A stretch of DNA of 62,165 nucleotides, from assembly GCA_002354035.1 (NCBI GenBank), contig DEKU01000043.1, positions 1 through 62,165 on the forward strand, read 5' to 3'. This document shows positions 1-9,682 of this stretch, one piece after another (within the stretch, counting starts at the first letter, position 1; each line of letters starts with the position of its first letter). The position numbers and the translations under genes were made by a program. Source of the DNA: Bacteroidales bacterium UBA2714 (GTDB lineage Bacteria; Bacteroidota; Bacteroidia; Bacteroidales; P3). The notes beneath the pieces were generated by a model. It was not told where the DNA came from and did not search any database. It saw only the letters and a program-made list of their open reading frames with translations.

Positions 1-223
1 AACAAATGTTAGAGAACTGACCTTTAAGAAGCGAAGATGCCCCCTGCCGCGGGGGAAGCACCTCAAAGCCAAACCGACAACCACACCCAGCCTACGCAAG
101 CGGCGGTGCTTCGTCCGCCTCACCCCAGCCACAACCGTCCCTACTGCCGTAGCCCAAGGTTTTTCAACAACTCAGCGTTGATTAATTTTCGGGCTGGGAG
201 CGTTCCAATCAAATAAAAAGGTA

Positions 224-231
224 TAATTTTG
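224..231 (+). promoter_or_regulatory. putative -7 promoter element for caspase-like gene
   Basis: TAATTTTG fits the Bacteroidota -7 consensus TAnnTTTG. No clear TTTG lies at the -33 distance. Transcription would begin near 236-238, which makes the ATG at 236 unlikely as a start and favours the ATG at 260. Confidence 0.45.
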
Positions 232-259
232 CAATTTGAAACATAATATCCATTGCGCA

Positions 260-1975
260 ATGAAAACCACACGTCAGTATCGCCATGGCATCGTGCTGTT
301 TGCACTGTTGGCCATGATTGTTGTCTCCCCCGTAAGCACTGAGGCTCAGGAGCCTGTATCCTCGGCACAGACCGAGCACCAATACAACGACGACATACAT
401 GCGTTCATCCTGAAAAGGCTGCGCCAAACCACGCAGCAACGTGAAAAGCAAATGAACAAACAGATTCAGCAGATGCTTATCAACCTCCCCAACGCCGAGA
501 AACTGTACGACGAGACCTTTGTCCGCATCACCACCGAGGTGAAAGAAGACACCACCGAGGAGGGCAAGCCCGAAATCAATTTCGTGTACAACATCTCCTA
601 CAACTGCCATCATTTCGAGGGCACCGAGGACGACTACCCGTCAGCCGCCTACCTGTGGAGCAGCTCCAACTCGTGCCGCGCCATCTGCAACCTGACCCGC
701 ACGATGATAGACGAGGAGATGAGTGATATCTTTGCAGCCGGACGCAAGACCACCATCACCATCACCTCCACCACCGACGCGGCCGAAATCACCCATATCG
801 AATACAAAGGCGAGTATGGCGACTTCCGCTACATGCCCGCCATCTTCAACGACGAGAATGTCCGCATATCGGTCGACCAGAAAGAGGGCATAACCACCAA
901 CGCGCAGCTGGCCTACATCCGTGCCCGGAGTGTGCAGAGCTATCTGGAAGAGAATGTGAAGTCGCTGAAAAAGACCGACAACGAGTACCGCCACACCACA
1001 CGCTGTTTCGACATGACCGGTCCGCACTACCGTCGCTCCAGTCTGCAAATAGTTGTGCATGGCGCCTTCGACGCTGCTGCCAAGAGTCTTGAAGCCGCTC
1101 TGCTGAATGACGAGTATGTGGACTTCAACATCCCCCACATCGAGGAGAACAGCAACAGCAAGACCTACGCCCTCATCATTGCCGACGAGGAATACACGGC
1201 CCCGCTGCCCAACTGCGACTTTGCCACCAACGACGGCGATGTGCTGCACGAATATTTCATCCACACCCTGGGCATTCCCACCCGCCATGTGAAAGTGCTG
1301 CACAATGCAGGCCGACAGGAGATATATGACGAGGGCATTCATTGGCTCAAAGACATCATCAAAGCCCAGAGCGGCGATGTGCATATCATCATCTACTACG
1401 CAGGCCACGGGGTGTCGAACCATAAGTGGGCCCCCTATCTGATGCCCAGCGGGGTGGACGTGAGCAAAATCCGTGCCTTCCGCAGCAAGACTGGCGCCCT
1501 GCCCGAAGACATCGTGCTGAAAGGTGGCGACGCCGAAAAGCTGCTGGACCAATGCATCTCGTTCGACACACTGACGGGCTGGTTTAACCGTGTCGAAGCC
1601 CTCAGCTACACCTTCATCATCGATGCCAGCTTTGACGGTGTGCAGCGCAGCGGTAAGCCCTTCTTCACCATAAAGAAAGAGTCTAAACGCTACCGCACGC
1701 CCCGTGTGCGCAGCGACATTGTCATCTTCATGGCTGCCGACGGCGACAAAACCGCTTACTCGTTCATTGACCAGCACCATGGTTTCTTCACCTACTACAT
1801 CCTGAAGGAGCTGAAATACACCCGAGGCGAGATTACTTTCCAGGACCTCTTCAACAACGTGACCAAAAATCAGGCCTACGAGTCGTCGCTGCAAGGCAAA
1901 CTACAGGAGCCGAGCATGATTATCGGCGGCAAACTGGGCGAGAACTGGGGCACGCGCACATTCATCAACAACTAA
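260..1975 (+). CDS. secreted caspase-fold (peptidase C14-like) protein, catalytic Cys replaced by Ser
   Basis: 571 aa from the chosen ATG. An upstream in-frame ATG at 236 coincides with the likely transcription start. Residues 1-30 form a signal peptide ending near TEAQ. The middle (about residues 205-265) has an OmpA-like stretch (NAQLAYIRARSVQSYLEE). The C-terminal half is a caspase-like fold: DEEYTAPLPNCDFATNDGDV opens the p20-like part, and YAGHGV carries the catalytic-type His (codon 1406-1408). The usual DACFSG motif reads DASFDG, so the nucleophile position is Ser (AGC, 1628-1630). I infer an exported, probably non-proteolytic or altered member. The next gene follows after 28 nt in the same direction. 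The family call is firm; the function is unknown. Confidence 0.8.
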   Translation: MKTTRQYRHGIVLFALLAMIVVSPVSTEAQEPVSSAQTEHQYNDDIHAFILKRLRQTTQQREKQMNKQIQQMLINLPNAEKLYDETFVRITTEVKEDTTEEGKPEINFVYNISYNCHHFEGTEDDYPSAAYLWSSSNSCRAICNLTRTMIDEEMSDIFAAGRKTTITITSTTDAAEITHIEYKGEYGDFRYMPAIFNDENVRISVDQKEGITTNAQLAYIRARSVQSYLEENVKSLKKTDNEYRHTTRCFDMTGPHYRRSSLQIVVHGAFDAAAKSLEAALLNDEYVDFNIPHIEENSNSKTYALIIADEEYTAPLPNCDFATNDGDVLHEYFIHTLGIPTRHVKVLHNAGRQEIYDEGIHWLKDIIKAQSGDVHIIIYYAGHGVSNHKWAPYLMPSGVDVSKIRAFRSKTGALPEDIVLKGGDAEKLLDQCISFDTLTGWFNRVEALSYTFIIDASFDGVQRSGKPFFTIKKESKRYRTPRVRSDIVIFMAADGDKTAYSFIDQHHGFFTYYILKELKYTRGEITFQDLFNNVTKNQAYESSLQGKLQEPSMIIGGKLGENWGTRTFINN

Positions 1976-2003
1976 TCGGCTACAGCATCCAAACATTCGC
2001 GAC

Positions 2004-2366
2004 ATGCATACCCCCGAGTTCATAACCCACCTGAAACCGAACGAGATATTTGTGTTTGGCAGCAATCTGGCCGGGCACCACCATGGTGGTGCCGCACGGA
2101 TGGCATACGAGCGGTTTGGAGCCGTGTTCGGACAGGGAGTGGGACTGCAAGGACAGAGCTATGCCATACCCACTATGCAGGGTGGAGTGGACACCATACG
2201 CCCTTATGTGGACGACTTTCTGGCGTTCGCACAAAGCCATCCCGAACTCACCTTCTACGTCACACGCATCGGCTGCGGCATCGCAGGATTCCGCGACGAG
2301 GAAATCTCACCCCTTTTTGCCGACGCCCATCTGCTGCCCAACGTGGCGCTGCCTCCCAACTGGTAG
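2004..2366 (+). CDS. small A1S_2505-like protein
   Basis: 120 aa, no signal peptide or membrane segment, so cytoplasmic. The sequence FVFGSNLAGHHHGGAA near residues 16-31 and the later YVTRIGCGIAGF resemble the A1S_2505 family of small proteins, sometimes found in phages and with macrodomain-like nucleotide-binding motifs. I do not know a demonstrated reaction. It follows the caspase-like gene by 28 nt and may be co-transcribed with it. The family name is recalled from motif similarity and is less certain than the reading frame. Confidence 0.7.
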   Translation: MHTPEFITHLKPNEIFVFGSNLAGHHHGGAARMAYERFGAVFGQGVGLQGQSYAIPTMQGGVDTIRPYVDDFLAFAQSHPELTFYVTRIGCGIAGFRDEEISPLFADAHLLPNVALPPNW

Positions 2367-2487
2367 CCACGCCATCTTTTTTCCACCACCCGAATAATAA
2401 AACACAACAAGCATCGTTACCTACACATACAACAAACAAAAGTCCCACCAACAGGACAAGCAATAAAAGAAAACAGCAAACAATACT

Positions 2488-3207
2488 ATGAAGAAAGTCA
2501 TTATCGCAGCAGCCATCATGCTGCTCACCGTCGGAGGAGCCTACGCTCAGAATACTTTCCGCGGAATCGTCAAATTCAAGATTGAAAGCACCGGCAAAGT
2601 GGACATCCCCATCCCAGCGGAACAGGCCAACATAGAGATAAAGGTTTATGATAACCAGCTCCTCTATGAGCAGACCATCCAGAACGGGATGAAGCTGTCA
2701 CAAGCCATCGATTTCAGCCAGGCCATCTCCTATCTTGCCGCCAACGGCATTGAGCTGGAGACCTACACCGGCGACGGCAAATTCATCGTCCGTGGCGAGC
2801 CCACAAAGGCCGCACTGGACAGTCTCTACTTGGTCGACCAAGAAGCAGGCCATTTCTACTATGAGAATGTCGACGAGACCAAAGAGATGCTGGGCTACAC
2901 AGTCCACAAGATGATTATGCACCGCTATGACGAGCAGGGAGAGGACAACCCCGTGACCTGCTGGTACTGCAAGGAGATCGGCCCTGAGTACTGCATGGTG
3001 CTGGGCAACGTGAAGGGTTTCCCCTTCGTCTATACCCAAGAGCTGGGCGAGGGACGTTCCATCACCTACACCGCCACCGAAGTCATCAAAGGCAAGGTGA
3101 AAGACGTCGACATGCTTCTCCCTGCGGGCTATAAAGATGCTTCGGGCGAAGAATTCGAGACCTTCCGCAACGAGTTGAAAGACGCCATCGAGCTGCTTGA
3201 AGAATAG
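2488..3207 (+). CDS. secreted protein of unknown function
   Basis: 239 aa starting MKKVIIAAAIMLLTVGGAYAQ, a clear signal peptide with cleavage near residue 20, and no lipobox Cys. The mature part is acidic, lacks further membrane segments and has no catalytic motif I recognise. It is probably periplasmic or outer-membrane associated. A short A-rich leader precedes it and a strong hairpin follows at 3293, so it is probably a monocistronic unit separated from ftsK. Confidence 0.7.
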   Translation: MKKVIIAAAIMLLTVGGAYAQNTFRGIVKFKIESTGKVDIPIPAEQANIEIKVYDNQLLYEQTIQNGMKLSQAIDFSQAISYLAANGIELETYTGDGKFIVRGEPTKAALDSLYLVDQEAGHFYYENVDETKEMLGYTVHKMIMHRYDEQGEDNPVTCWYCKEIGPEYCMVLGNVKGFPFVYTQELGEGRSITYTATEVIKGKVKDVDMLLPAGYKDASGEEFETFRNELKDAIELLEE

Positions 3208-3292
3208 CACTCATCCGCAGCCTTTCAGCCCAGAAGACAGAACAACAAAGGCAAGCTTCACAAGACTCAATAAAATTGGATTGTTGATAGTT

Positions 3293-3328
3293 GAGAGTTG
3301 AAAAACAACCTTTTCAACTCTCATTTTT
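3293..3328 (+). terminator. intrinsic terminator-like hairpin
   Basis: A perfect 12-bp inverted repeat (GAGAGTTGAAAA / TTTTCAACTCTC) with a 6-nt loop is followed by ATTTTT. It lies 85 nt after the secreted-protein gene and just ahead of ftsK. Confidence 0.65.
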
Positions 3329-3365
3329 CAATTACAAACAAACCCCTAATACCTCTGAACTAACA

Positions 3366-5789
3366 ATGGCTAAGAAGAAAAACAAGAAAACCGTACGTCC
3401 CACAAGCCGTATAGCCGAATACTGGCATACCCAGCAGTGCCGAAAACTGCGAGGCGCTTGCTACATGCTCTTTGCGTGCTTCCTCTTCATAGCCATGACC
3501 TCATTCTTTATTTCCTGGCCGTCGCACAACAACTGGCTGGGTGCGCTGGGGTTCCATCTGTCCAAAATCATTGTACAGAACACCTTCGGCATTGCCTCCT
3601 TCGGACTGACATTCTTATTGTTTCTTTATGGCCTCCGCCTGTGGAACCGCCACCCCCTGCCCTGGTACAAAACACTTTGGAGCACCCTCTTCTGGATGGT
3701 GTGGATTTCATCCGTATTGGGATATTGCTTTGGGATATGGGGGAAAGGGAACATCGTGATGGGCAACTACGTCGGCGTCACCGGCGACTTCATAGCCCAG
3801 ACATGCCACCATTTCATCAAATGGGGCACGCTGGTCCTTTTTGCTTTCCTGGCCATTGTGTTCTTGGTTGTGGTGCACAAAGTCCACATCCGGCCGCCCA
3901 AGGTCAACCTCTCCTTGCCCGACATCAAGAACATCATCCCTGCCTCGAAACCTAAAGAAAGCGTCGCCGACACTGCCTCACAGCCCGTAGAGGAAAACCA
4001 GCCACAAGCCGACATTGCCGAACCCGACCCGACGCCGGAAGCTGAACCCGTCACCTTCTCCATCGACGATGAGTTCAGCCGCATCAATCAACGCGCCCAA
4101 AAAGGCTCGACCAAAGAGACCGGAACCGACACTGCTCCCACCGCGGCCGTCTCCGAACCCGCTTTCACCATCACCGACACCCAAAGTGGTGCCGACCTCC
4201 CTGCTGCTACAGAGGAAGAGGAGTCCGCCCACTATTCAGAGTTTGAGAACGTCCACACCTCCCACCACTACACCATCGACGAGCTTTACGACCCCCATCT
4301 CGACCTGAAGCAATACATCATGCCCACCACCGACCTGCTCACCGACTGGGAGACACGCAACGTGAAGGTGACCAAGGAAGAGCTGGTGGCCAACAAAGAC
4401 CACATTGTCGAGACCCTTCGCAACTACAACATAGAGATTGTCGAAATCACCGCCTCGCCGGGACCCACCGTCACCCTCTACGAAATCAAGCCCGCACCCG
4501 GTGTCCGCATCTCCAAAATCAAGAGCCTCGAAGACGACATCGCCCTCAGCCTCTCGGCCCTCGGCATACGCATAATAGCCCCCATTCCCGGCAAAGGCAC
4601 CGTCGGCATCGAAGTGCCCAATGCCAAGCCGCAAATCGTCTCCATGAAAAGTATGCTGGACTGCGACGCCTTCCGCAACAGCGGTAAGATGGAGCTGCCC
4701 ATCGCCTTCGGCAAAACCATAAGCAACGAACCCTTCGTCACCGACCTTGCCAAGATGCCCCACCTGCTCATGGCCGGTGCCACCGGCACGGGCAAATCCG
4801 TCGGACTCAATGCAGTCATAGCCTCACTCCTTTTCAAGAAGCACCCTTCCGAGCTCAAGTTCGTGATGGTCGACCCCAAAAAGGTGGAACTCTCGCTCTA
4901 CAACAAAATCGAACGTCACTATCTGGCCAAACTGCCCGACAGCGACGAGGCCATCATCACCGATGTCAAGAAGGTGGTGCGCACACTCAACTCCCTCTGC
5001 ATCGAGATGGACCAGCGCTACGACCTCCTGCGCAAAGCCGGTGTGCGTAAAATCACCGAATACAACGACAAGTTCATCCATCGCCAGCTCAACCCCGAAA
5101 ACGACCATCGCTACCTCCCCTACATCGTCCTTGTCATCGACGAGTTTGCCGACCTCATCATGACCGCCGGCAAAGAAGTGGAGATGCCCATCTGCCGTCT
5201 GGCCCAGCTGGCCCGTGCCGTGGGCATTCACCTCATCATCGCAACCCAGCGTCCCACCACCAACATCATCACCGGAACCATCAAGGCCAATTTCCCTGCC
5301 CGCGTGGCATTCAAAGTGACCAGCGGCATCGACTCCCGCACTATTCTGGACTGCAGCGGCGCCCAACGCCTCATTGGCCGGGGCGACATGCTCATCTCCC
5401 TCTCCGGAACCGACCTCGTCCGCATACAATGCGCCCTCATCGAGACCGAGGAGATTGAGGAACTGGCCGACTTCATCGGCACCCAGCGGGGCTATCCCGA
5501 CGGATTCCTCCTGCCCGAATATCTCGACGAGAACGAAGAACCCAACAAAGACTTCGACCCCAAGCAGAAAGACGAATTCTTCAACGATGCCGCCCGTCTC
5601 GTGGTGTCCAGCCAGTTCGGCTCCACCTCGCTCCTGCAGCGCAAACTGCAACTGGGCTACAACCGCGCCGGACGCATCATCGACCAACTCGAAGCCGCCG
5701 GTATTGTGGGACCCTACAACGGTTCCAAAGCCCGCGAGGTGCTGGTGCACGACGAGGTCCAGCTCGAAGAAATACTACGCAACCTTTAG
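3366..5789 (+). CDS. ftsK: DNA translocase FtsK/SpoIIIE
   Basis: 807 aa from ATG 3366 (MAKKKNKKTVRP). A TTG-initiated extension upstream would run through the terminator hairpin and is rejected. The N-terminus has about four membrane segments (residues 30-180), then a Pro/Glu/Ala-rich linker (about 200-300). The motor domain has Walker A GATGTGKS at 471-478 and Walker B VLVIDEFADL. The last 70 residues form the winged-helix gamma domain (DEFFNDAARLVVSSQFGSTS) that reads polar chromosome sequences in characterised members. The protein anchors at the septum and pumps DNA for chromosome segregation. Length is normal for Bacteroidota. Confidence 0.97.
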   Translation: MAKKKNKKTVRPTSRIAEYWHTQQCRKLRGACYMLFACFLFIAMTSFFISWPSHNNWLGALGFHLSKIIVQNTFGIASFGLTFLLFLYGLRLWNRHPLPWYKTLWSTLFWMVWISSVLGYCFGIWGKGNIVMGNYVGVTGDFIAQTCHHFIKWGTLVLFAFLAIVFLVVVHKVHIRPPKVNLSLPDIKNIIPASKPKESVADTASQPVEENQPQADIAEPDPTPEAEPVTFSIDDEFSRINQRAQKGSTKETGTDTAPTAAVSEPAFTITDTQSGADLPAATEEEESAHYSEFENVHTSHHYTIDELYDPHLDLKQYIMPTTDLLTDWETRNVKVTKEELVANKDHIVETLRNYNIEIVEITASPGPTVTLYEIKPAPGVRISKIKSLEDDIALSLSALGIRIIAPIPGKGTVGIEVPNAKPQIVSMKSMLDCDAFRNSGKMELPIAFGKTISNEPFVTDLAKMPHLLMAGATGTGKSVGLNAVIASLLFKKHPSELKFVMVDPKKVELSLYNKIERHYLAKLPDSDEAIITDVKKVVRTLNSLCIEMDQRYDLLRKAGVRKITEYNDKFIHRQLNPENDHRYLPYIVLVIDEFADLIMTAGKEVEMPICRLAQLARAVGIHLIIATQRPTTNIITGTIKANFPARVAFKVTSGIDSRTILDCSGAQRLIGRGDMLISLSGTDLVRIQCALIETEEIEELADFIGTQRGYPDGFLLPEYLDENEEPNKDFDPKQKDEFFNDAARLVVSSQFGSTSLLQRKLQLGYNRAGRIIDQLEAAGIVGPYNGSKAREVLVHDEVQLEEILRNL

Positions 5790-5818
5790 TCTGCCGCCAA
5801 CCCTCCAACAACGCTCGT

Positions 5819-6520
5819 ATGCTCTCCGACCCCACAAGCCACGACGCAATCCTTGACTACTGCGCCCGCCACACCTCCCAGCCCGACGCCACACTACAGG
5901 CCATCTACCGCTCGGTGGCATTGCACACTGCCAATCCCCACATGGCCTCCACTCCCTATCAAGGGGCTTTGCTCCAGCTTCTTGCGGCCATCATCCAGCC
6001 CTCCATAGCCGTCGAGATAGGCTCCCACGCCGGTTTTGGAGCCGTATGCATAGCCCAGGGAATGGCCGGCTGCGGCACACTCCACCTCATCGAGAGCAAC
6101 GAGGAATACCAGCCCCTCATCATGCGTCACGCCCAGATGGCCTCCGTCCAAGACGCCATCCAACTCCACATCGGCGACGCCTCCCGCCTCATCCCCACCC
6201 TCCCCGACGGGATAGGCTTTGCCTTTATCGATGCCGACAAAGAGCAATACGACCACTACTACTCCCTCCTGTTGCCCAAAATGCGGCCGGGAGGCATCAT
6301 GCTTTTCGACAATATGCTGTGGTATGGCCGTGTGGTGGAGGCCGAGCAGCAGCCCGACCGCCCGCAAAGCCAACTGCGCTGCAACCGACAAACCCAAGCC
6401 ATCCACCAGCTCAACTGCCGCATCACTGCCGACCCCCGCGTCGACAACATCCTCCTGCCCCTGCGCGACGGACTGATGCTGTGCCGCGTGAAAGACACTT
6501 CGCCAACCAAAAAGCCTTGA
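5819..6520 (+). CDS. SAM-dependent O-methyltransferase (caffeoyl-CoA OMT/YrrM-like family)
   Basis: 233 aa cytoplasmic protein. The SAM-binding loop VEIGSHAGFGAV lies near residues 63-74. LHLIESNEEY ends strand beta2 with the acidic residue expected to contact the ribose. FIDADKEQYDHYY and GGIMLFDNMLWYGRVV are the metal/substrate motifs of family 3 O-methyltransferases. The gene begins 29 nt after ftsK in the same direction, so translational or operon coupling is plausible. The substrate is unknown; in Bacteroidota this family usually sits near housekeeping genes. Confidence 0.9.
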   Translation: MLSDPTSHDAILDYCARHTSQPDATLQAIYRSVALHTANPHMASTPYQGALLQLLAAIIQPSIAVEIGSHAGFGAVCIAQGMAGCGTLHLIESNEEYQPLIMRHAQMASVQDAIQLHIGDASRLIPTLPDGIGFAFIDADKEQYDHYYSLLLPKMRPGGIMLFDNMLWYGRVVEAEQQPDRPQSQLRCNRQTQAIHQLNCRITADPRVDNILLPLRDGLMLCRVKDTSPTKKP

Positions 6521-6572
6521 CCCAACCCCTCTGCGGGACCGAATCAAGGCTATGGCAGATGTAGCAAGGAGA

Positions 6573-8549
6573 CTATAGCCTGACCACTTTATTGACAGTT
6601 GTGCCACGCTCTGTGGCCACTCGCACCATATACAGCCCTTGGGGCAGAACCGACATGTCTACGTCAGCGCCGTTGGAAGTCGTCACCACCCGCCCGCACA
6701 TATCCATCACCTCCACACGGCGCAAGCCGTCGGCCACCACATGCAGCACATCCTGTGTGGGATTGGGCGTCAGCACCACTTCAGCCTCGTCCCTCCCGGT
6801 CACCGACACATGCGTGCAAGGCCACATGACCGTCACCGATCCGCCCTCTTCCAGGGCATTGTCGACATTCAACAAAGTTTCGCCATGCTGGTTGCGAAGC
6901 GTATAGGCCGCCCAACGGTCGGTGCGGCCGCCCGAGTGCCACACCACATGCAGCTCGCTCGGATCCACATTCACCGTCACAGTGTTCCGGATGCCGTTCT
7001 CCAGCTTCAGTTTCGAAAAGACATGACCCGAACCCGACTCCAACGTGAGGTAAGCATTGCCGCGCCATCCCGGCGCACTCGTGCTGCGGATCTCAACCGC
7101 TACGGGGCAGAAATCCTCCTCGCTGAAAAAGGCCTGACCCACACGCAGAACCTTCGTAGCCCCACCCTGCCTGAAGACGATGTCAGCCTGGCGTTCCACT
7201 CCGCTGCTGTTGGGGTCGACGGCAACATGCAGCCAGCCCGTGCGGTTGCAGTCGCGCCTTATCCGCACCCAGCTGGCATCGCAACTCACATAGAGCGAGT
7301 CATCACTCAACACATCGGCGCTGAAAAGCACCGAGTCCGCCACCCCTTCGCGGTCGAAATACAGCAAGTCCGAACCAACCAATATGCCATAGTCGGGCAC
7401 CGCATTCAGCAGAGCCATATTAGCCATATTGAAAGTATACGACCCGTTGCCGCCCACACCGCCCTGCAAAGGGCTGATGGAGTCCACCGAATAGAAGCCG
7501 TCGCCAACGCCGCGCCAACCAAAGTTGAAGTGCAGATACCGATGGTGGTCGTAGCCGTCGCAGATAAAGGCATGGCCTCCCTCCGGATCGGCACCAGTAT
7601 ACAATATCGGGTGGCGCTTGTCAAGGTCTTCAATCAACAGTTCGAGCCATTCGGCGCTGTTGAAATCGGCGCGGTCCACCACCCGCATCTGGTCACTGTA
7701 GTGGAAATAGTCCTTCAACGAGTTGTCGATACTGGCATATCCCGGCAGGCCTACTACACCAAGGGCGCCACTTCCGCCGTCGGCCGAGCTGCCATACATC
7801 ATTTCGATCGACACACCGATATGGTACATCAGCTCCGCCACAGCGTGGCGTTCCTCGGCGGTCGAAGCAAGCGTGGGATTGTCAACCATGTGCTCCCAGT
7901 CATATATCGTGTGGCCATAGTCGGCAGACTGGCGTCCATAGCGGGTGCTGACATACGAGCTGCTGCCAAAACCGATGGGCGGAAAGTTCCAATACTTCAT
8001 CAGCATGGCCTGAGCCGTGGCGGCGCAGCCCACCACCGCCTTGTTGTCGCCCTCGCCGGGGCAGAGATCGTTGAACGGGGCATCCTGGCTCCATGTTGTG
8101 GAGAGCAGGGGTCCCACCACTGCCTCTTTCCCGTCGCAGCAAAAGGAGCCGTCCAGAAGGCTGCGCCATTGTTCCGCCACGCTGGGGGACGACTTGCCGT
8201 CGTGTGCCCTCACCCATTCCAGCTGCCGCTGATAGCCCTCCAGCCACCAGCGCAGATTGGCGGGCAGTCGGTCGGGGCTGAGCGGGGACGAGAGCGAATA
8301 GCCCAACACCGGCATAGCCCGGTCGTCGCCACTCACCATCACAAATCCGCCCTCCGGGTGGGTGAACAGATAGATTGCGTTGTATTGCCACTGGGCCGAG
8401 CAGTCCACCAGTGCAGGCATCTCCTTCTGGCCGCTCTTGGCCATCCAGAAATTGCGGGCCACCCGGGCCGCCTTCTTTCCATCGACGGGGGCTGCCCACA
8501 CCATGGCCGCAGACAGGCACAGACATGCAAATATGCCAACTCTTTTCAT
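6573..8549 (-). CDS. T9SS-exported C10 (streptopain-family) cysteine protease
   Basis: 658 aa. Signal peptide 1-20, then a Spi/streptopain-type propeptide (about 21-140). The catalytic domain has nucleophile C175 in VVGCAATAQ and H326 in GGHAFICDGY, followed by FNFGWRG, a usual C10 oxyanion-hole Trp region. A BACON-like beta domain follows (about 390-480). The last 75 residues (VLTPNPTQDVLHV... MVRVATERGTTVNKVVRL) are a T9SS type-A sorting domain, so the protein should be exported and attached to or shed from the cell surface. All catalytic residues are present. It convergently faces the O-methyltransferase and follows a lipoprotein gene with a hairpin between them. Confidence 0.93.
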   Translation of the reverse strand: MKRVGIFACLCLSAAMVWAAPVDGKKAARVARNFWMAKSGQKEMPALVDCSAQWQYNAIYLFTHPEGGFVMVSGDDRAMPVLGYSLSSPLSPDRLPANLRWWLEGYQRQLEWVRAHDGKSSPSVAEQWRSLLDGSFCCDGKEAVVGPLLSTTWSQDAPFNDLCPGEGDNKAVVGCAATAQAMLMKYWNFPPIGFGSSSYVSTRYGRQSADYGHTIYDWEHMVDNPTLASTAEERHAVAELMYHIGVSIEMMYGSSADGGSGALGVVGLPGYASIDNSLKDYFHYSDQMRVVDRADFNSAEWLELLIEDLDKRHPILYTGADPEGGHAFICDGYDHHRYLHFNFGWRGVGDGFYSVDSISPLQGGVGGNGSYTFNMANMALLNAVPDYGILVGSDLLYFDREGVADSVLFSADVLSDDSLYVSCDASWVRIRRDCNRTGWLHVAVDPNSSGVERQADIVFRQGGATKVLRVGQAFFSEEDFCPVAVEIRSTSAPGWRGNAYLTLESGSGHVFSKLKLENGIRNTVTVNVDPSELHVVWHSGGRTDRWAAYTLRNQHGETLLNVDNALEEGGSVTVMWPCTHVSVTGRDEAEVVLTPNPTQDVLHVVADGLRRVEVMDMCGRVVTTSNGADVDMSVLPQGLYMVRVATERGTTVNKVVRL

Positions 8550-8575
8550 GTCAAGGTACGTTTCTAATCTTAAAG

Positions 8576-8607
8576 CACAAGGGCACTAAAGTAGCAGTGC
8601 CCTTGTG
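8576..8607 (-). terminator. hairpin terminator after lipoprotein gene
   Basis: A perfect 12-bp inverted repeat (CACAAGGGCACT / AGTGCCCTTGTG) with an 8-nt loop lies between the lipoprotein stop and the C10 protease start. On the minus strand only a short T stretch follows, so termination may be partial. Confidence 0.5.
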
Positions 8608-8641
8608 TTGAAAGAATTTAAATCATTAAAATCTTCAATCG

Positions 8642-9379
8642 TTATTCCGACACATCAGTCCACTGGCAAGCGTTGAACTCGATCGTCATGTTATAGATGT
8701 CGGGGTTGCTGGGGTTGGAAATATAGTTTTCGAGATTGATGAACTGGCCCGACATTCTGGCCTCCACAATACCGGCAATGGGGTCGATGGCGGTAATCTT
8801 CATGCTCACACCCTGGATGGCCTGGTAGGGGGGCATTTCCTGACCCTCGTAGACACCCACTTGGCCGGGATAGTCATAGTAGAGGAAAGCCAGATCGGTG
8901 CCGCCCTGCACCATCTGGAAGTTACCCGTGCGGCGGGGGAAGATGCAGACCACCATGGGTTGGGTAGTGTCGGCGGGGTCCTTGTAGATGGACAGCGTCA
9001 CGGCATCGTCCTGCGGGTGGTAGCTCTCCAGGTATATTCCTTTAGCCTCCCAGCGGTTGCCCTGCCAAGTGACGTAGCACTTGCCATCACCCCGCGGCAT
9101 GGCGCCGAACTGGGCAGTGAACACCTCGCTCTTCGCGGCCTTGAAGGTGCGGGGGTTGTCGGTGTTACCATCGTTCCAGCTGAGAAACTTATAGCCTTCA
9201 TTCGGTGTGGCCGTAAGGGTAACGGTCTCACCCTCGGCGTATGCGCCGGTGCCGGTTACAGTGCCGTAAGCCTCGTTGTTGGAGGTAACACTGATGATGA
9301 TGTTCTTTTCTTTCTGACAGCCCACAAAGACAGCCATTGCCATGAGCGTCACACTGAGAAATGTTACAAATCTCTTCAT
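8642..9379 (-). CDS. lipoprotein with InlB-type B-repeat-like domain
   Basis: 245 aa. The N-terminus MKRFVTFLSVTLMAMAVFVGC ends in a lipobox with C21 as the acylated residue. Residues about 30-90 (YGTVTGTGAYAEGETVTLTA then GYKFLSWNDG) match the divergent InlB B-repeat (Flg_new-type) fold common in Bacteroidota surface lipoproteins. The rest is beta-rich with no catalytic motif. It lies just upstream of the C10 protease on the same strand, so expression may be coupled, and it may act as an adhesin or accessory surface protein (inference). Confidence 0.82.
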   Translation of the reverse strand: MKRFVTFLSVTLMAMAVFVGCQKEKNIIISVTSNNEAYGTVTGTGAYAEGETVTLTATPNEGYKFLSWNDGNTDNPRTFKAAKSEVFTAQFGAMPRGDGKCYVTWQGNRWEAKGIYLESYHPQDDAVTLSIYKDPADTTQPMVVCIFPRRTGNFQMVQGGTDLAFLYYDYPGQVGVYEGQEMPPYQAIQGVSMKITAIDPIAGIVEARMSGQFINLENYISNPSNPDIYNMTIEFNACQWTDVSE

Positions 9380-9409
9380 TGTTTGTAGTGTTTGTTTTGT
9401 TGTTTGTAT

Positions 9410-9417
9410 TAAAGATA
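9410..9417 (-). promoter_or_regulatory. weak -7 element for lipoprotein gene
   Basis: On the minus strand TATCTTTA differs by one base from TAnnTTTG and lies 31 nt before the start codon. No clear -33 TTTG is seen. Confidence 0.3.
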
Positions 9418-9682
9418 TATTTAAAACGTAACGACTTTTTTTTGTTGCTTAGGTATCCCCACCCCGCAAAAAATAACATGCCCCTGGACTTTTTTCAACA
9501 ATTAACATCATTTAACTCCACACGGCCGCCCGAGACGTTCCCCTCGCGAAAGGGAAAAACACCATCAATCCAACCGCCGAAGCCCCGGTCCTGCCCCACC
9601 GAAAAAGGCGCAACCGGAGCAACTCCTCTATTTACATGATTGAATAATTGCATATCGATTAGACTTTATTTCTAATCCAGAG

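Noticed and set aside
1..235. C-rich/G-rich hairpin at 40-55 as a terminator
   Set aside because: A five-bp stem without a T-run. The upstream gene is outside the window, so it cannot be supported.
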